Source: Glaciihabitans sp.
Lineage (GTDB): Bacteria > Actinomycetota > Actinomycetes > Actinomycetales > Microbacteriaceae
Assembly: GCA_025463785.1 (NCBI GenBank)
Contig: JAODBD010000004.1
Location: 124,001-188,000 of the forward strand
Direction of reading: 5' to 3'
DNA length: 64,000 bases
Positions 43,454 through 51,846 of the stretch are shown here, piece after piece. The notes beneath the pieces are model-generated. The model did no database searches. It saw only the letters and a program-made list of their open reading frames with translations, and was not told where the DNA came from. Position 1 is the first letter of the stretch; every line of letters begins with the position of its first letter. Made by a program: the position numbers and the translations under genes.

Positions 43454-43505
43454 CCTTTGAGGGTAGCTGGGACGACAGACCATCGAGACCCGTCGCCGGG
43501 GTGCG

Positions 43506-44354
43506 CTACGACTGGTCGGTGCGGCGGATGAACTCCACTGCGATCTCGGCGACCTCCTTCCAGCCATGATCGATCACGAGCGAGTGGCCGCGGTCGGGAA
43601 CCCTGACGATCTCGGTTATTCCGGGATTCTTGTTCTGAACCTTGAACATCGCCTCGGTGATCGCCAGCGGAACGGTGTGGTCCTTCTCTCCCGCGACGAT
43701 CAGGAGCGGTCCGCGCTCCGGGTTCCTGGTATCCACGCTTGCCTCGGAGAACGGGTTCAGGTTCGCTGCGGCCGCCTGGAACAGCGGAACTCCGGATGCC
43801 GGGACATGAAACTCGTCATAGAGCTGTCGTCCCTCTTCCTCGGAAAGTTCGTTCGACCATCCGTAGCTGAACTGCTCGAAGGTTAGGGCCACTGCCCTCC
43901 CCCGGTTGGCGGGATTGCCGAGCACCGCCGACGCCGACTTGAGCGACGACAGCGGCAGGGGAAGCACGCCCCGGAACGGCGCCGGATCGATGGCGACCGT
44001 CACCGAGGCAGCACCCTCACCCGCGATTTTCTGGGCGATGAGCCCGCCGAAGGAATGACCGACCACGGCGGGCTGAATCGTCAGCTCGCTGACTGCCTCG
44101 AGGTAGTGGTCGGTGACCTGCGAGATCATCTTATGGGCGAAGACATCCGGATCCCGTTTGGCCTCCTCGACGCTTTCGGGGTCATCCGGCCATCCCGGAG
44201 CGATTGTGGCGTAGCCGTTCGATTCGAACAGCGCACGCCAGCGATCCCAGCTGCTGGAGAGTAGCCACAGCCCGTGGATGAAGACCACGGGGCTGCGGCC
44301 TGACTCGTTGGCACGGGCGATGTCGTCTGTCTCGGTTGGTGTGAGGTTAGCCAT
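43506..44354 (-). CDS. Alpha/beta hydrolase
   Basis: A 282-residue alpha/beta-hydrolase. The nucleophile elbow VVGHSFGG, oxyanion region VVFIHGLWLLSSSWDRW and late His in VPDRGHSLVIDHGW are present, with the acid likely in GEKDHTVPL. It probably acts on an ester or lactone; the substrate is unknown. The N-terminus has an acidic lead (MANLTPTETDDIARAN). ATG 44354 follows GAAAGAAGGAACGACCA. It is the gene between recG and rsmD. Confidence 0.85.
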   Translation of the reverse strand: MANLTPTETDDIARANESGRSPVVFIHGLWLLSSSWDRWRALFESNGYATIAPGWPDDPESVEEAKRDPDVFAHKMISQVTDHYLEAVSELTIQPAVVGHSFGGLIAQKIAGEGAASVTVAIDPAPFRGVLPLPLSSLKSASAVLGNPANRGRAVALTFEQFSYGWSNELSEEEGRQLYDEFHVPASGVPLFQAAAANLNPFSEASVDTRNPERGPLLIVAGEKDHTVPLAITEAMFKVQNKNPGITEIVRVPDRGHSLVIDHGWKEVAEIAVEFIRRTDQS

Positions 44355-44540
44355 TGGTCGTTCCTTCTTTCGGCGGGTTCCATTGAGGGTCTGAACCAGG
44401 GACGCCAGGTGCGAAGAAGGACGGGAATGATGCCTGCTGTGCCCCGCTTTCGATTCAGTGTCCTCCCGCGAGTGAAGTTCGCGCAACGGGCGGGACGCTC
44501 AAGCGTGGTGCCCCGGGCCGTTCCGCTAGCGTTGAGCGTC

Positions 44541-45155
44541 ATGACGCGCATCATTGCCGGGTTCGCCGGATCGCTCACACTCGCGGTTCCGCGCTCGGGC
44601 ACTCGCCCCACCAGTGACCGCGTTCGCGAAGCAATCTTCTCTGGCCTTGAATCCCGGGATGCCGTGGCCGGCTCCCGAGTACTCGACCTGTACGCGGGTT
44701 CGGGCGCGCTCGGGCTGGAGGCGGCATCCCGGGGCGCTGCGTCGGTCACACTCGTGGACAACAGCAAAGAGGCTGCTGCTGCGTGCAGAAAGAATGCCGC
44801 TCACATCCTGAAGTCGGCGCCGCGAGGACGCGCCGTCGCCATCGATGTCAGCTCGTCGCCCGCACAGTCGTTCGTCGCGGCGGCTCGCCAATTCTGGGAC
44901 ATCGTCTTCATCGACCCGCCCTACGAGCTGGGCCGCGCGGAGATCATCCACAACCTCGAGGCGCTGGTGCCGCGCCTGTCTCCGGATGCCGTGATTGTGC
45001 TCGAGCGCAGCTCGCGCGACGCCGCGCTCACCCCGCCCGACGGTCTCACGCTCGACCGCCGCAGGGACTACGGCGACACTGCGCTGTATTACTTTTCGCT
45101 GACCGAGTTTTCAGCGGCCGACTTTTCAACGACCGACTTTTCAACGGTCGAGTAG
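44541..45155 (+). CDS. rsmD: 16S rRNA (guanine(966)-N(2))-methyltransferase RsmD
   Basis: A 204-residue SAM methyltransferase. SAM motif I is VLDLYAGSGALGLEA and the catalytic motif IDPPYELG, with RIIAGFAGSLTLAVPRSGTRPTSDRVREA (in parts) at the N-terminus. The last 15 residues (EFSAA, DFSTT, DFSTV) are three translated copies of a 15-bp DNA repeat and overlap the 3' end of the convergent arsR-type gene. TAGCGT shortly before ATG 44541 could be a -10 for a leaderless message. Confidence 0.95.
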   Translation: MTRIIAGFAGSLTLAVPRSGTRPTSDRVREAIFSGLESRDAVAGSRVLDLYAGSGALGLEAASRGAASVTLVDNSKEAAAACRKNAAHILKSAPRGRAVAIDVSSSPAQSFVAAARQFWDIVFIDPPYELGRAEIIHNLEALVPRLSPDAVIVLERSSRDAALTPPDGLTLDRRRDYGDTALYYFSLTEFSAADFSTTDFSTVE

Positions 45156-45451
45156 CGCGGCGCCATACGTCCGCCCTGGTTGTCCAGCGAGGAAACCCAC
45201 GCCGTGACGTCGGCGAGCGGTCTGCGCTCGAGCGTATAGATCGAGCTGGTGCCGCGCTTGGTCGAGGTGACGAGTCCGGCATCCCGAAGCACCGTCAGAT
45301 GCTGAGTTACCGATGGCTGGGCGATGCCGAGCTCGGTTGCGAGGGCGCCGACGGAGCGGTCGCTGGCGGCCAGCAGTTCGAGGATGCGCCGTCGTCGCGC
45401 ATCGCCGATGACGCTGAAGATGTCCGGGTTGGCGAGATGATTGGGGCTCAT
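45089..45451 (-). CDS. ArsR-family winged-helix regulator
   Basis: A 120-residue ArsR-type regulator: VIGDARRRRILELLAASDRSV (helix 1-2), LATELGIAQPSVTQHLTVLRD (recognition helix) and the wing TKRGTSSIYTLE. There are no obvious metal-binding Cys, so the ligand is unknown. The C-terminal tail, KSVVEKSAAENSVSEK, is read from the same 15-bp repeats that also end rsmD on the other strand. It starts at ATG 45451, overlapping the thiL stop by 4 bp, so it is cotranscribed with thiL. Confidence 0.88.
   Translation of the reverse strand: MSPNHLANPDIFSVIGDARRRRILELLAASDRSVGALATELGIAQPSVTQHLTVLRDAGLVTSTKRGTSSIYTLERRPLADVTAWVSSLDNQGGRMAPRYSTVEKSVVEKSAAENSVSEK
45105..45149. repeat. Tandem 15-mer (three copies) coding on both strands
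   Basis: Units 45105-45119, 45120-45134 and 45135-45149 (GACTTTTCAACGACC and variants). Plus-strand reading gives the rsmD tail (D/E-F-S-x-x), minus-strand reading the ArsR tail (E/V-K-S/N). Similar in sequence to the 10535-10578 repeat. Confidence 0.95.
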
Positions 45452-46404
45452 CCGCGGCCTCCGTTCCAGTCTGCGTAGGGGTCCCATCCGCCGCGCTCGT
45501 CATAGTGGGCGCCGTCGACCAGCACGCCCGTGCCATCCATCACGCGGCCGATCGCACGGAATCCGTGCGGCAGCGTGGTGCCATTCGGGAAGGTTGCGAG
45601 CAGCGAATGATCTTCGCCGCCGGTCAGCGCGATTTTCGAGCCGATGGCGGCGAGGTTCAGATCGAGTGCGACGTCGCTTGCAGCGGCAAGCCTGCGAGCG
45701 TCGAGCGCGAGCCCGTCCGAGAGGTCGATCATGGCGGTCGCTCCGGCGATTGCGGCGATAGGCCCGTCGGCGATGGGTGGTGTGGGCGCCAGCTGCGCCA
45801 TCACGTCTGCATTGCCTCGGAGCGCCGGCACCGCGACGGGCTCACCGGCCACGACACCTTCGCCGAACAGTCGCTCGAGGCCAGCTGCCGCGTGCCCTAG
45901 CGGCCCCGACACGGCGACGATGTCGCCCACGCGCGCGCCCGACCGCAGCACCGGTGCCCGACCCTGGAGGTCGCCGAACGCGGTCACGGCGATGGTCAGT
46001 GTCGCCGAAACCGACAGATCGCCGCCGACGACACCGCAGCCGGGCGCCATCGCGGCGCATCCATCCCGGAGTCCGTCTGCGAACGCCTCGAGAAACGCGA
46101 CGGGGGTGTCGGCCGGGGCCGCCAGTGCAACGACGAGACCGGTTGGCACGGCACCCATGGCGGCGACGTCCGCAAGGTTGGATGCCGCGGCTTTCCAGCC
46201 GAGATCGTGCGGTGTCGACCACGCGAGCCGAAAATCCGGGCCGTGAATCATCATGTCAGTTGTGACGACGAACCGACCGTCGGCTGCCGCCAGCACGGCT
46301 GCGTCATCCCCGGGTCCGACAAGGGCCGCGGATGCTGCGGGCAGCCGCGGAAATATCCGCGCGAGGGCGGCTCCTTCCCCGATCCCGCCGAGCGTGTCAG
46401 TCAT
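45448..46404 (-). CDS. thiL: Thiamine-monophosphate kinase
   Basis: A 318-residue PurM-like kinase that phosphorylates thiamine monophosphate to thiamine diphosphate, the coenzyme. Marks are VGPGDDAAVLAA, TTDMMIHGPDFRLAWS, NLADVAAMGAVPTGLVVALA, GGDLSVSA and ALTGGEDHSLLATF. It starts at ATG 46404. The arsR-type gene overlaps its end. In other Actinobacteria thiL is near ddl and DUF3515, as here. Confidence 0.94.
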   Translation of the reverse strand: MTDTLGGIGEGAALARIFPRLPAASAALVGPGDDAAVLAAADGRFVVTTDMMIHGPDFRLAWSTPHDLGWKAAASNLADVAAMGAVPTGLVVALAAPADTPVAFLEAFADGLRDGCAAMAPGCGVVGGDLSVSATLTIAVTAFGDLQGRAPVLRSGARVGDIVAVSGPLGHAAAGLERLFGEGVVAGEPVAVPALRGNADVMAQLAPTPPIADGPIAAIAGATAMIDLSDGLALDARRLAAASDVALDLNLAAIGSKIALTGGEDHSLLATFPNGTTLPHGFRAIGRVMDGTGVLVDGAHYDERGGWDPYADWNGGRG

Positions 46405-46728
46405 GTTCTCACGGTACCGGCTCCCGCGCTGCGCCCGGCCGCGGCGGCCGCGGCGGCCGCCCAGTCCTCCGTCCCCACGTGCATAACTCATGCTCCCCGC
46501 GGGCTGGGGCCGCAAACTCCGGCGTGTCGCCGACATCCAACGCACGCCACCATGAGTTATGCGCACGCCGCGCCGGGCGGCTGCGGCTGCGGCTGCGGCT
46601 CCGGCTGCGGCTGCGGATTACGTCATCGCGACGTTTCCGGAGTTATGCGCGTCGGAAGCGATTCGCGGCACGATGGCACCGCCTGGGCGCCCAGCTTCCG
46701 CGGCAGCGCATGAGCTACCCTGAACGCG
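46405..46728. other. Intergenic region with a GCATAACTCATG inverted repeat and GC-rich simple repeats, no gene seen
   Basis: 324 bp between divergent thiL and the DUF3515 gene. It contains a GGCGGCCGC-rich stretch (46435-46462), the inverted repeat at 46481-46562 (listed separately) and a run of GGCTGC hexamers (46576-46617). No reading frame in it is convincing. Confidence 0.7.
46481..46562. repeat. Intergenic inverted repeat, GCATAACTCATG type
   Basis: GCATAACTCATG (46481-46492) and its exact reverse complement CATGAGTTATGC (46551-46562) enclose 58 bases. It is upstream of both divergent neighbours. The core matches 13148-13228 and 60120-60203. Confidence 0.9.
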
Positions 46729-47289
46729 ATGAGAGCGACCCTGAAGCTGACTGCCGTCGCGGCCGCCGTGCTCGTTCTTCTGACCGGATGCGCCGCGACC
46801 GTGGCACTCACGCCCGCCGCCAGCGCGACAAGCGCGAAGTGCGCGACGGTTGTCGCTCAGCTCCCCGACACCGCATCCAACCTCAATCGTCGCGAGACCA
46901 ACGCCCAGGGCACAGGCGCGTGGGGTAACACGGCGCAGATCCTGCTCTACTGCGGCGTACCCGTGCCCGATCCAACCGCCACGCTTCCCTGCTCTTCCGT
47001 CAACGGCATCGACTGGCTGCTGAACGCCGGGAGCAAAACCTGGTACGTCTTCACGACCTACGGCCGCACGCCGGCCGTCTCGGTCTGGGTATCCTCGCAA
47101 GACGTCAAAGCAGACTCAAACGCGGCGCTCACCGACCTCAGCCTCGCGGTCGGCACCATCAGGGCACAGCACAAGTGCAGCAGTCCGAGCGCCACACTCG
47201 AGGGCGGCCAACCCGTGACGACAACCACGCCGAGTCCCACCACGGCGCCAAGCCCGACAACGGCGCCGAGCCACACGCCAACGAAGTAG
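46729..47289 (+). CDS. DUF3515 family lipoprotein
   Basis: A 186-residue predicted lipoprotein: signal peptide with lipobox LLTGC (about residues 17-21), then a secreted DUF3515 domain with several Cys (CATVVAQL, LLYCGVPVPD, PCSSVNG, HKCSSP), which could pair as disulphides. The tail is Thr/Pro/Ser-rich (PSPTTAPSPTTAPS). DUF3515 genes lie between ddl and thiL across Actinobacteria (for example Rv2980 in M. tuberculosis); no function is known. Confidence 0.88.
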   Translation: MRATLKLTAVAAAVLVLLTGCAATVALTPAASATSAKCATVVAQLPDTASNLNRRETNAQGTGAWGNTAQILLYCGVPVPDPTATLPCSSVNGIDWLLNAGSKTWYVFTTYGRTPAVSVWVSSQDVKADSNAALTDLSLAVGTIRAQHKCSSPSATLEGGQPVTTTTPSPTTAPSPTTAPSHTPTK

Positions 47290-47293
47290 CTGC

Positions 47294-48451
47294 CTACCCG
47301 CGCGGCCCGTCCAGCCCAACGAGCTTTCCCGCGATCCCGCCGGCAGCACGCAGTGCCGCGCCGGATCCGAAACCGGATGCCGGCATGACCACGCGATGAT
47401 CTCGCGCCTCGATGAGCGCATCTTTCAACACCTGAGCCGCCGTCACCGTCGGAGCCCACAGATACAGCGCCATTGCGCCAGGAATCGAGTTGACCTCGTT
47501 CACGAAGAGCTCGCCCTTCTGCTCATCGAGAAGGAGGTCAACACGGACGATTCCGGTCAGCCCGGTCACTTCGGCAACCCGCAGCGCAATGTCCCGCGCC
47601 TGGTCGGCGAGGCCGGCGGCAAGCTTCGCCGGGAACTCCCTCGGCGCGCTCATGAAGCCCGTCTCGCTGCCCGCACCGCCCGACAGGTACTTGTCCGCGT
47701 ATGAATACAGGCCGGGGGCAGCGTCGCTCCTGGCCTCCCGAATCGGGCGCTCGACCGCCGTCGTTTCAAGCGACGGGAACGTCCTGAACGAAATGTTGAG
47801 GTCAACGAGCTCCGGACGGTACGGCTCGACGACGGCGCCAGCACGCAGGTGAGCACTGGCTCGCGAGACCGCGCGCGCGGCATCGACATCCTCGACGATC
47901 TCGATTCCGATTGATGAGCCACCGAACCGCGGTTTCACGATGTAGGGGCCGACGAACGTCGGCGCGATCGTCGCCGACAGCAGCTCACGACGCAGCGTCG
48001 GGACTCCGGCGACCTCCATGAGCCCGCCGAACGCGAGCTTGTCCATGCCGACAGCTCCGGCAAACAGTGAAGAACCGGTCGCCGGGATGCCCAGCAGCGC
48101 GAACACGGCCGCCGCCCCGCCGCCCTCGCCAATCCCGCCGTGCAGCGTCATCAGGACGGCAGAGATCTCGAGCTCGTCCGCGCCGATGCGCTTCTTGACG
48201 TACAACCCGGGGTTGCCGGAGAGCCGAACCTCGATCGGCTTCGACCCCCTCGGCACGCCGTCGATGAAGTCCTTCGCCTCGCTGCCGGACGGCACCAGAA
48301 ACCACTCCCCCGACGGCGCCCAGTAGATCGGCAGAACGTCTTCGCCGCTCTTCGTCAACACGCGCTCGGCCTGAAGGCCGGTGAGGATCGAGATTTCGTG
48401 CTCGGGCGAGGGGCCGCCAAACAGCACTGCCCACGGGGAACTGTCGCTCAT
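47294..48451 (-). CDS. ddl: D-alanine--D-alanine ligase
   Basis: A 385-residue ATP-grasp enzyme forming D-Ala-D-Ala for peptidoglycan. Visible are AVLFGGPSPEHEISILTGLQ (Ddl N-terminus), TLHGGIGEGGGAAAVFALLGI, YIVKPRFGGSSIGIEIVED and the metal-site segment LFVNEVNSIPGAMALYLWAP. Convergent with the DUF3515 gene and followed upstream by a Mur-ligase-like gene, so the local cluster serves the cell wall. Confidence 0.96.
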   Translation of the reverse strand: MSDSSPWAVLFGGPSPEHEISILTGLQAERVLTKSGEDVLPIYWAPSGEWFLVPSGSEAKDFIDGVPRGSKPIEVRLSGNPGLYVKKRIGADELEISAVLMTLHGGIGEGGGAAAVFALLGIPATGSSLFAGAVGMDKLAFGGLMEVAGVPTLRRELLSATIAPTFVGPYIVKPRFGGSSIGIEIVEDVDAARAVSRASAHLRAGAVVEPYRPELVDLNISFRTFPSLETTAVERPIREARSDAAPGLYSYADKYLSGGAGSETGFMSAPREFPAKLAAGLADQARDIALRVAEVTGLTGIVRVDLLLDEQKGELFVNEVNSIPGAMALYLWAPTVTAAQVLKDALIEARDHRVVMPASGFGSGAALRAAGGIAGKLVGLDGPRG

Positions 48452-48513
48452 CTGTGTCCAAAACGCTTGGGGCCGCGATCCAGGTCGACCGGATGTCCGT
48501 AAGCGCGGCGAGG

Positions 48514-50079
48514 TTACGGGTAGTGGTCCGGTAAGTCGTTCTCATAGAGGATAACGCCTCGCGTGCCGGCCTGATCGAGAGCCGCGGCCACAGCCGACTT
48601 GCGATCCCCGAAGACCCGAGCAGGAATGGGACCGGTGGCTGCGCCCGCGACGAGCGCCCGGCGATTGGTCAGCGCGACCGCGAACAGATGCCCGCCCGCC
48701 GCCGAAACGGATGCCGCGAATGCACGGTTGCGCTCGTACTGCACCGAGCCCAACTCGACCATGCCCGGCGTTACAACCACGAGGTCGCCGCCGTGCTCGT
48801 GGGCAATTTCGACAGCGCCCTGCAGCGCCTTCTCTGCGCCAACCGGGTTGGAGTTGTAGGTGTCGTCGATGATGACGAGCCCATTCGCGGCCTCCTGGAT
48901 CTCGGCACGGTGGTGCGAATCCGGCAGCGCGGTCAAGCGAGGGGCCAGCGTCTTCAGGTCGATCCCCAGCGCAACCGCGATTCCGACGGCCACGGCGAGA
49001 TTCACCGCATGCCCGACACTCGGGATGTGGACGGCAGCCGTTTCGCCGCCGACCGCAACGGTCCCGGACGCGGTGTCAACCACGACATCCGCCGGGACCT
49101 CGGGATGCACGGAAACCGTCACAACTCGCTTGCCCTCAGCGCGGCAGCGCTCGGCAAGCCCGGCCAGCTCGGTCTCATCGATCGGGAGCACGACCGTCCC
49201 GGCTTTCTCGGTGATCTCCGACTTGGCCTGGAAGATGGTCGCGCGCGAGCCCATTCGCGCGAGGTGTGCCTCGCCGATGGTCGTGATCGCGGCAATATCC
49301 GGCGGGAAGTACTTCGACAGCTCGCGGATCTCACCGACCCCATAGACGCCCATCTCGGCAACGAACACCTCGGTGCCAGGCACGACACGCTCGTTGACGG
49401 CTCGCGACAGCCCCATCAGGTTGTTGAAACTCGCCGGCGAGGCGACTACTCCGAGGCTCCCGCCGATCAGATGCGCAACGTACGCCTTGGTCGACGTCTT
49501 GCCGTACGAGCCCGTGATCGCGACGACCCTGGGCCGCACCTGCTTCAGCCGCTTCTGCGCGCTGAGCACGAATTTGCGCGAAAGCCGCTTCTCGATCGGC
49601 GACATGACGACGAGCGCGACGTCGGTGACAACGGGCAGAAGCAATATGAGAATCGCGACCGCAGTTGGGCCAGCCAGCCAGGTGAACAGGGCATCGAGCA
49701 CGACCACAAGTACGGTCCACGCAATCGCCAGCCGCTTGAGCCGACTGGTCCAGGCGAGATGACTCGACTTTCCCCGGAATGGAAGACCGAGAGGATAGAG
49801 GACGAGTACGGCGATGAGTGCGACCGAGTAGAAGGCCAGACCGCGCTGGAGTTGATCTTCGGCTGCGGCCAAGTTCAGTTGGTCGAGTAATGCTCCGATC
49901 GCGAAGATCACGAAAACGACGAAAGCCGAGACATACGCGCGAATCCACAGCCAGGTGATCCGCGACACCCATGGCGAGATGTAGTGCTCGCGCTGGGCGA
50001 TGCGAAGCCACTTGACGGACGAGAACGCGATGACGAGTAGGCCGACGACGACGTTGGCAATCCAGAATGCGACAGTCAC
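48514..50079 (-). CDS. Membrane-anchored Mur ligase family protein (MurF-like)
   Basis: A 521-residue protein. The first ~175 residues form several membrane spans (MTVAFWIANVVVGLLVIAFS, VSAFVVFVIFAIGALLD, LIAVLVLYPLG, VAILILLLPVVTDVALVVM). The rest is a Mur ligase: P-loop ITGSYGKTSTK, a VFVAEMGVYGVGEIREL segment, ITTIGEAHLARMGS (MurF-type), the nucleotide-site motif IDDTYNSNPVGAEKAL and the ATP-grasp-less Mur C-terminal domain. It shares a 4-bp overlap with an alpha/beta-hydrolase. Soluble MurF normally lies in the dcw cluster, so this is probably a paralogue with a membrane-located substrate. Confidence 0.85.
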   Translation of the reverse strand: MTVAFWIANVVVGLLVIAFSSVKWLRIAQREHYISPWVSRITWLWIRAYVSAFVVFVIFAIGALLDQLNLAAAEDQLQRGLAFYSVALIAVLVLYPLGLPFRGKSSHLAWTSRLKRLAIAWTVLVVVLDALFTWLAGPTAVAILILLLPVVTDVALVVMSPIEKRLSRKFVLSAQKRLKQVRPRVVAITGSYGKTSTKAYVAHLIGGSLGVVASPASFNNLMGLSRAVNERVVPGTEVFVAEMGVYGVGEIRELSKYFPPDIAAITTIGEAHLARMGSRATIFQAKSEITEKAGTVVLPIDETELAGLAERCRAEGKRVVTVSVHPEVPADVVVDTASGTVAVGGETAAVHIPSVGHAVNLAVAVGIAVALGIDLKTLAPRLTALPDSHHRAEIQEAANGLVIIDDTYNSNPVGAEKALQGAVEIAHEHGGDLVVVTPGMVELGSVQYERNRAFAASVSAAGGHLFAVALTNRRALVAGAATGPIPARVFGDRKSAVAAALDQAGTRGVILYENDLPDHYP

Positions 50080-50813
50080 GCACCCACCTCCGCGATCAGC
50101 GCCAGCAACTCGCCGCGCACCTCAGCCTCAAGCCCGTCCTCCAACAGGTGCCCCGCGCCGGGAACCACCCGAAATGTCGACTCGACGACCAGCTTCGACG
50201 CAGCGAGCCCCGCATCCGCCGGCGCCGACGTATCGTTCTCGCCCCACACCATCCGCGTCGGCGCGGTGATGCGTCCGAGGTCGCTGTGGTAGTTCTCGTT
50301 GATCGTCCGCACGAGCACGTCGCGCATGACTCCTCGGGCGTTGCGGTAGTCCGCGGAGCCACGCTTCTCGCGCTGCTTCTCCATGGCCTTCTTCGAGACC
50401 AGCCCCGCGCGGGCCAGTGAGCGCAGGATGCGGAACCCGAGGGCAGGCGCCGGCGCCGCAACCAGCCGTACGAGCGGCACTCCCGTGAGCACGAGCCCGC
50501 TCACGAGGTCGGGCCGCCGGGCGGCGAGACGCACGGCAACGCGACCGCCGAACGAGTGCGCCACCACGACCACGGGACCAAACGGCTCGATCGCCGCCGC
50601 AAGCGACTCGGCGTAGTCCTCGCTGCCCCAGACCGCCGGCGGCGGCGGCGTGATGCCGAAGCCGGGCAGGTGAATCGATACGGCATCCAGCCCGTCGACG
50701 ATGCGCGAAAAGTCGGCGCCCGACCGTGCCCAGCCGTGCAGGGCAACAACGCGCGGCGGAGCGGACCCGGATTTCTCAGCCAGCAGGGTGCCGTCGGCGA
50801 GTGACGTGAGCAA
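50076..50813 (-). CDS. Alpha/beta hydrolase (with the Mur-like ligase)
   Basis: A 245-residue alpha/beta-hydrolase with VVALHGWARSGADF, nucleophile VVAHSFGGRVAVRLA, acid region VWGENDTSAPADAG and late His in VVPGAGHLLEDG. Start taken at TTG 50813, 3 bp after the gpsA stop. Overlap with the Mur-like ligase gene (ATGA) suggests they act together, perhaps on a membrane or cell-wall precursor; that link is inference. Confidence 0.82.
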   Translation of the reverse strand: MLTSLADGTLLAEKSGSAPPRVVALHGWARSGADFSRIVDGLDAVSIHLPGFGITPPPPAVWGSEDYAESLAAAIEPFGPVVVVAHSFGGRVAVRLAARRPDLVSGLVLTGVPLVRLVAAPAPALGFRILRSLARAGLVSKKAMEKQREKRGSADYRNARGVMRDVLVRTINENYHSDLGRITAPTRMVWGENDTSAPADAGLAASKLVVESTFRVVPGAGHLLEDGLEAEVRGELLALIAEVGA

Positions 50814-50816
50814 CGG

Positions 50817-51812
50817 CTACTCTCCCTGCGGCGTCGGATCTGTGGTGAGGTGGGGCGCGATGTCCCGAGGATTCAGCGTACCGGCCAGCACCTCAGCGAC
50901 CTGACTCACAATCGGCATCTCGACGCCCTTGGCGAGCGCGAGCTCGAGGATCGGCGCCACCGAAGACAGCCCCTCGGCGGTCTGGTTCATCTGCTTGATG
51001 ACCTCGCTGAAGCTGTAACCCTGGCCAAGCAGGCGGCCCGCCGTGTTGTTGCGCGACAGCGGCGACTCACAGGTCGCGATGAGGTCGCCGAGCCCGGCGA
51101 GCCCCGACAGCGTCTCGGGTCGCGCGCCGTAGGCGACCGAGAAGTCGGTCATTTCGGCGAGGCCGCGCGTGATGATCGACGCCTTCGTGTTTTCGCCGTA
51201 ACCGACGCCATCCACGATCCCGATCGCGACGGCGATGAGGTTCTTGAGTACCCCGCCGAACTCGGTGCCGATCACATCGGTGTTGACGAACGATCGAAAG
51301 TAGGGGTTCGTTGCAACCATGGCTATGGCCGTCGCGGTCTCGAGGCTCTCTGACGAAATGACGGCGGCCGTGGGCTGCTCGCGCGCGATTTCAAGCGCAA
51401 GGTTGGGACCGGATGCCACGGCAACCCGTTCGGGTGCGAGCGCCAGTTCTTCGTAGAGAACCTCGCTCATCCGAAGTCGCGTGCCCTTTTCGACGCCCTT
51501 CATGAGTGAGACGACGACGGATTCCGGCGACAGGAGATCGCGGATGGCGTCGAGATTCTCACGCAGCGACCGGCTCGGCACGGCGATGTAGACCTGCTCG
51601 GCTTCGTGCAGCACGAACTCCAGATTGGAACTCGCCCGCAGCGAGCGCGGCAGGTTGATGCCAGGCAGGTAGTCGCTGTTGCGCTTGGATTCGGAGATTT
51701 CGCGCGCCAGTTCGGGCCTGCGCGCCCACAACACGACCTCCGCACCGCCGTCGGCGAGGATCTTCGCGAAGGTCGTTCCCCACGATCCCGCCCCCAGCAC
51801 GGCAACCCGCAT
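50817..51812 (-). CDS. gpsA: Glycerol-3-phosphate dehydrogenase [NAD(P)+]
   Basis: A 331-residue enzyme producing sn-glycerol-3-phosphate from dihydroxyacetone phosphate for phospholipids. It has the Rossmann GAGSWGTTFAKIL, SLMKGVEKGT, VASGPNLALEIA, KNLIAVAIGIVDG (catalytic Lys) and GLAGLGDLIATCES. Length is normal. ATG 51812 is used; a TTG at 51854 is possible but overlaps plsC. Cotranscribed with plsC and murA upstream. Confidence 0.95.
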   Translation of the reverse strand: MRVAVLGAGSWGTTFAKILADGGAEVVLWARRPELAREISESKRNSDYLPGINLPRSLRASSNLEFVLHEAEQVYIAVPSRSLRENLDAIRDLLSPESVVVSLMKGVEKGTRLRMSEVLYEELALAPERVAVASGPNLALEIAREQPTAAVISSESLETATAIAMVATNPYFRSFVNTDVIGTEFGGVLKNLIAVAIGIVDGVGYGENTKASIITRGLAEMTDFSVAYGARPETLSGLAGLGDLIATCESPLSRNNTAGRLLGQGYSFSEVIKQMNQTAEGLSSVAPILELALAKGVEMPIVSQVAEVLAGTLNPRDIAPHLTTDPTPQGE

Positions 51813-51846
51813 GCCGTGGGCGGGGTTTCCGAGCGGAGCACCATGG

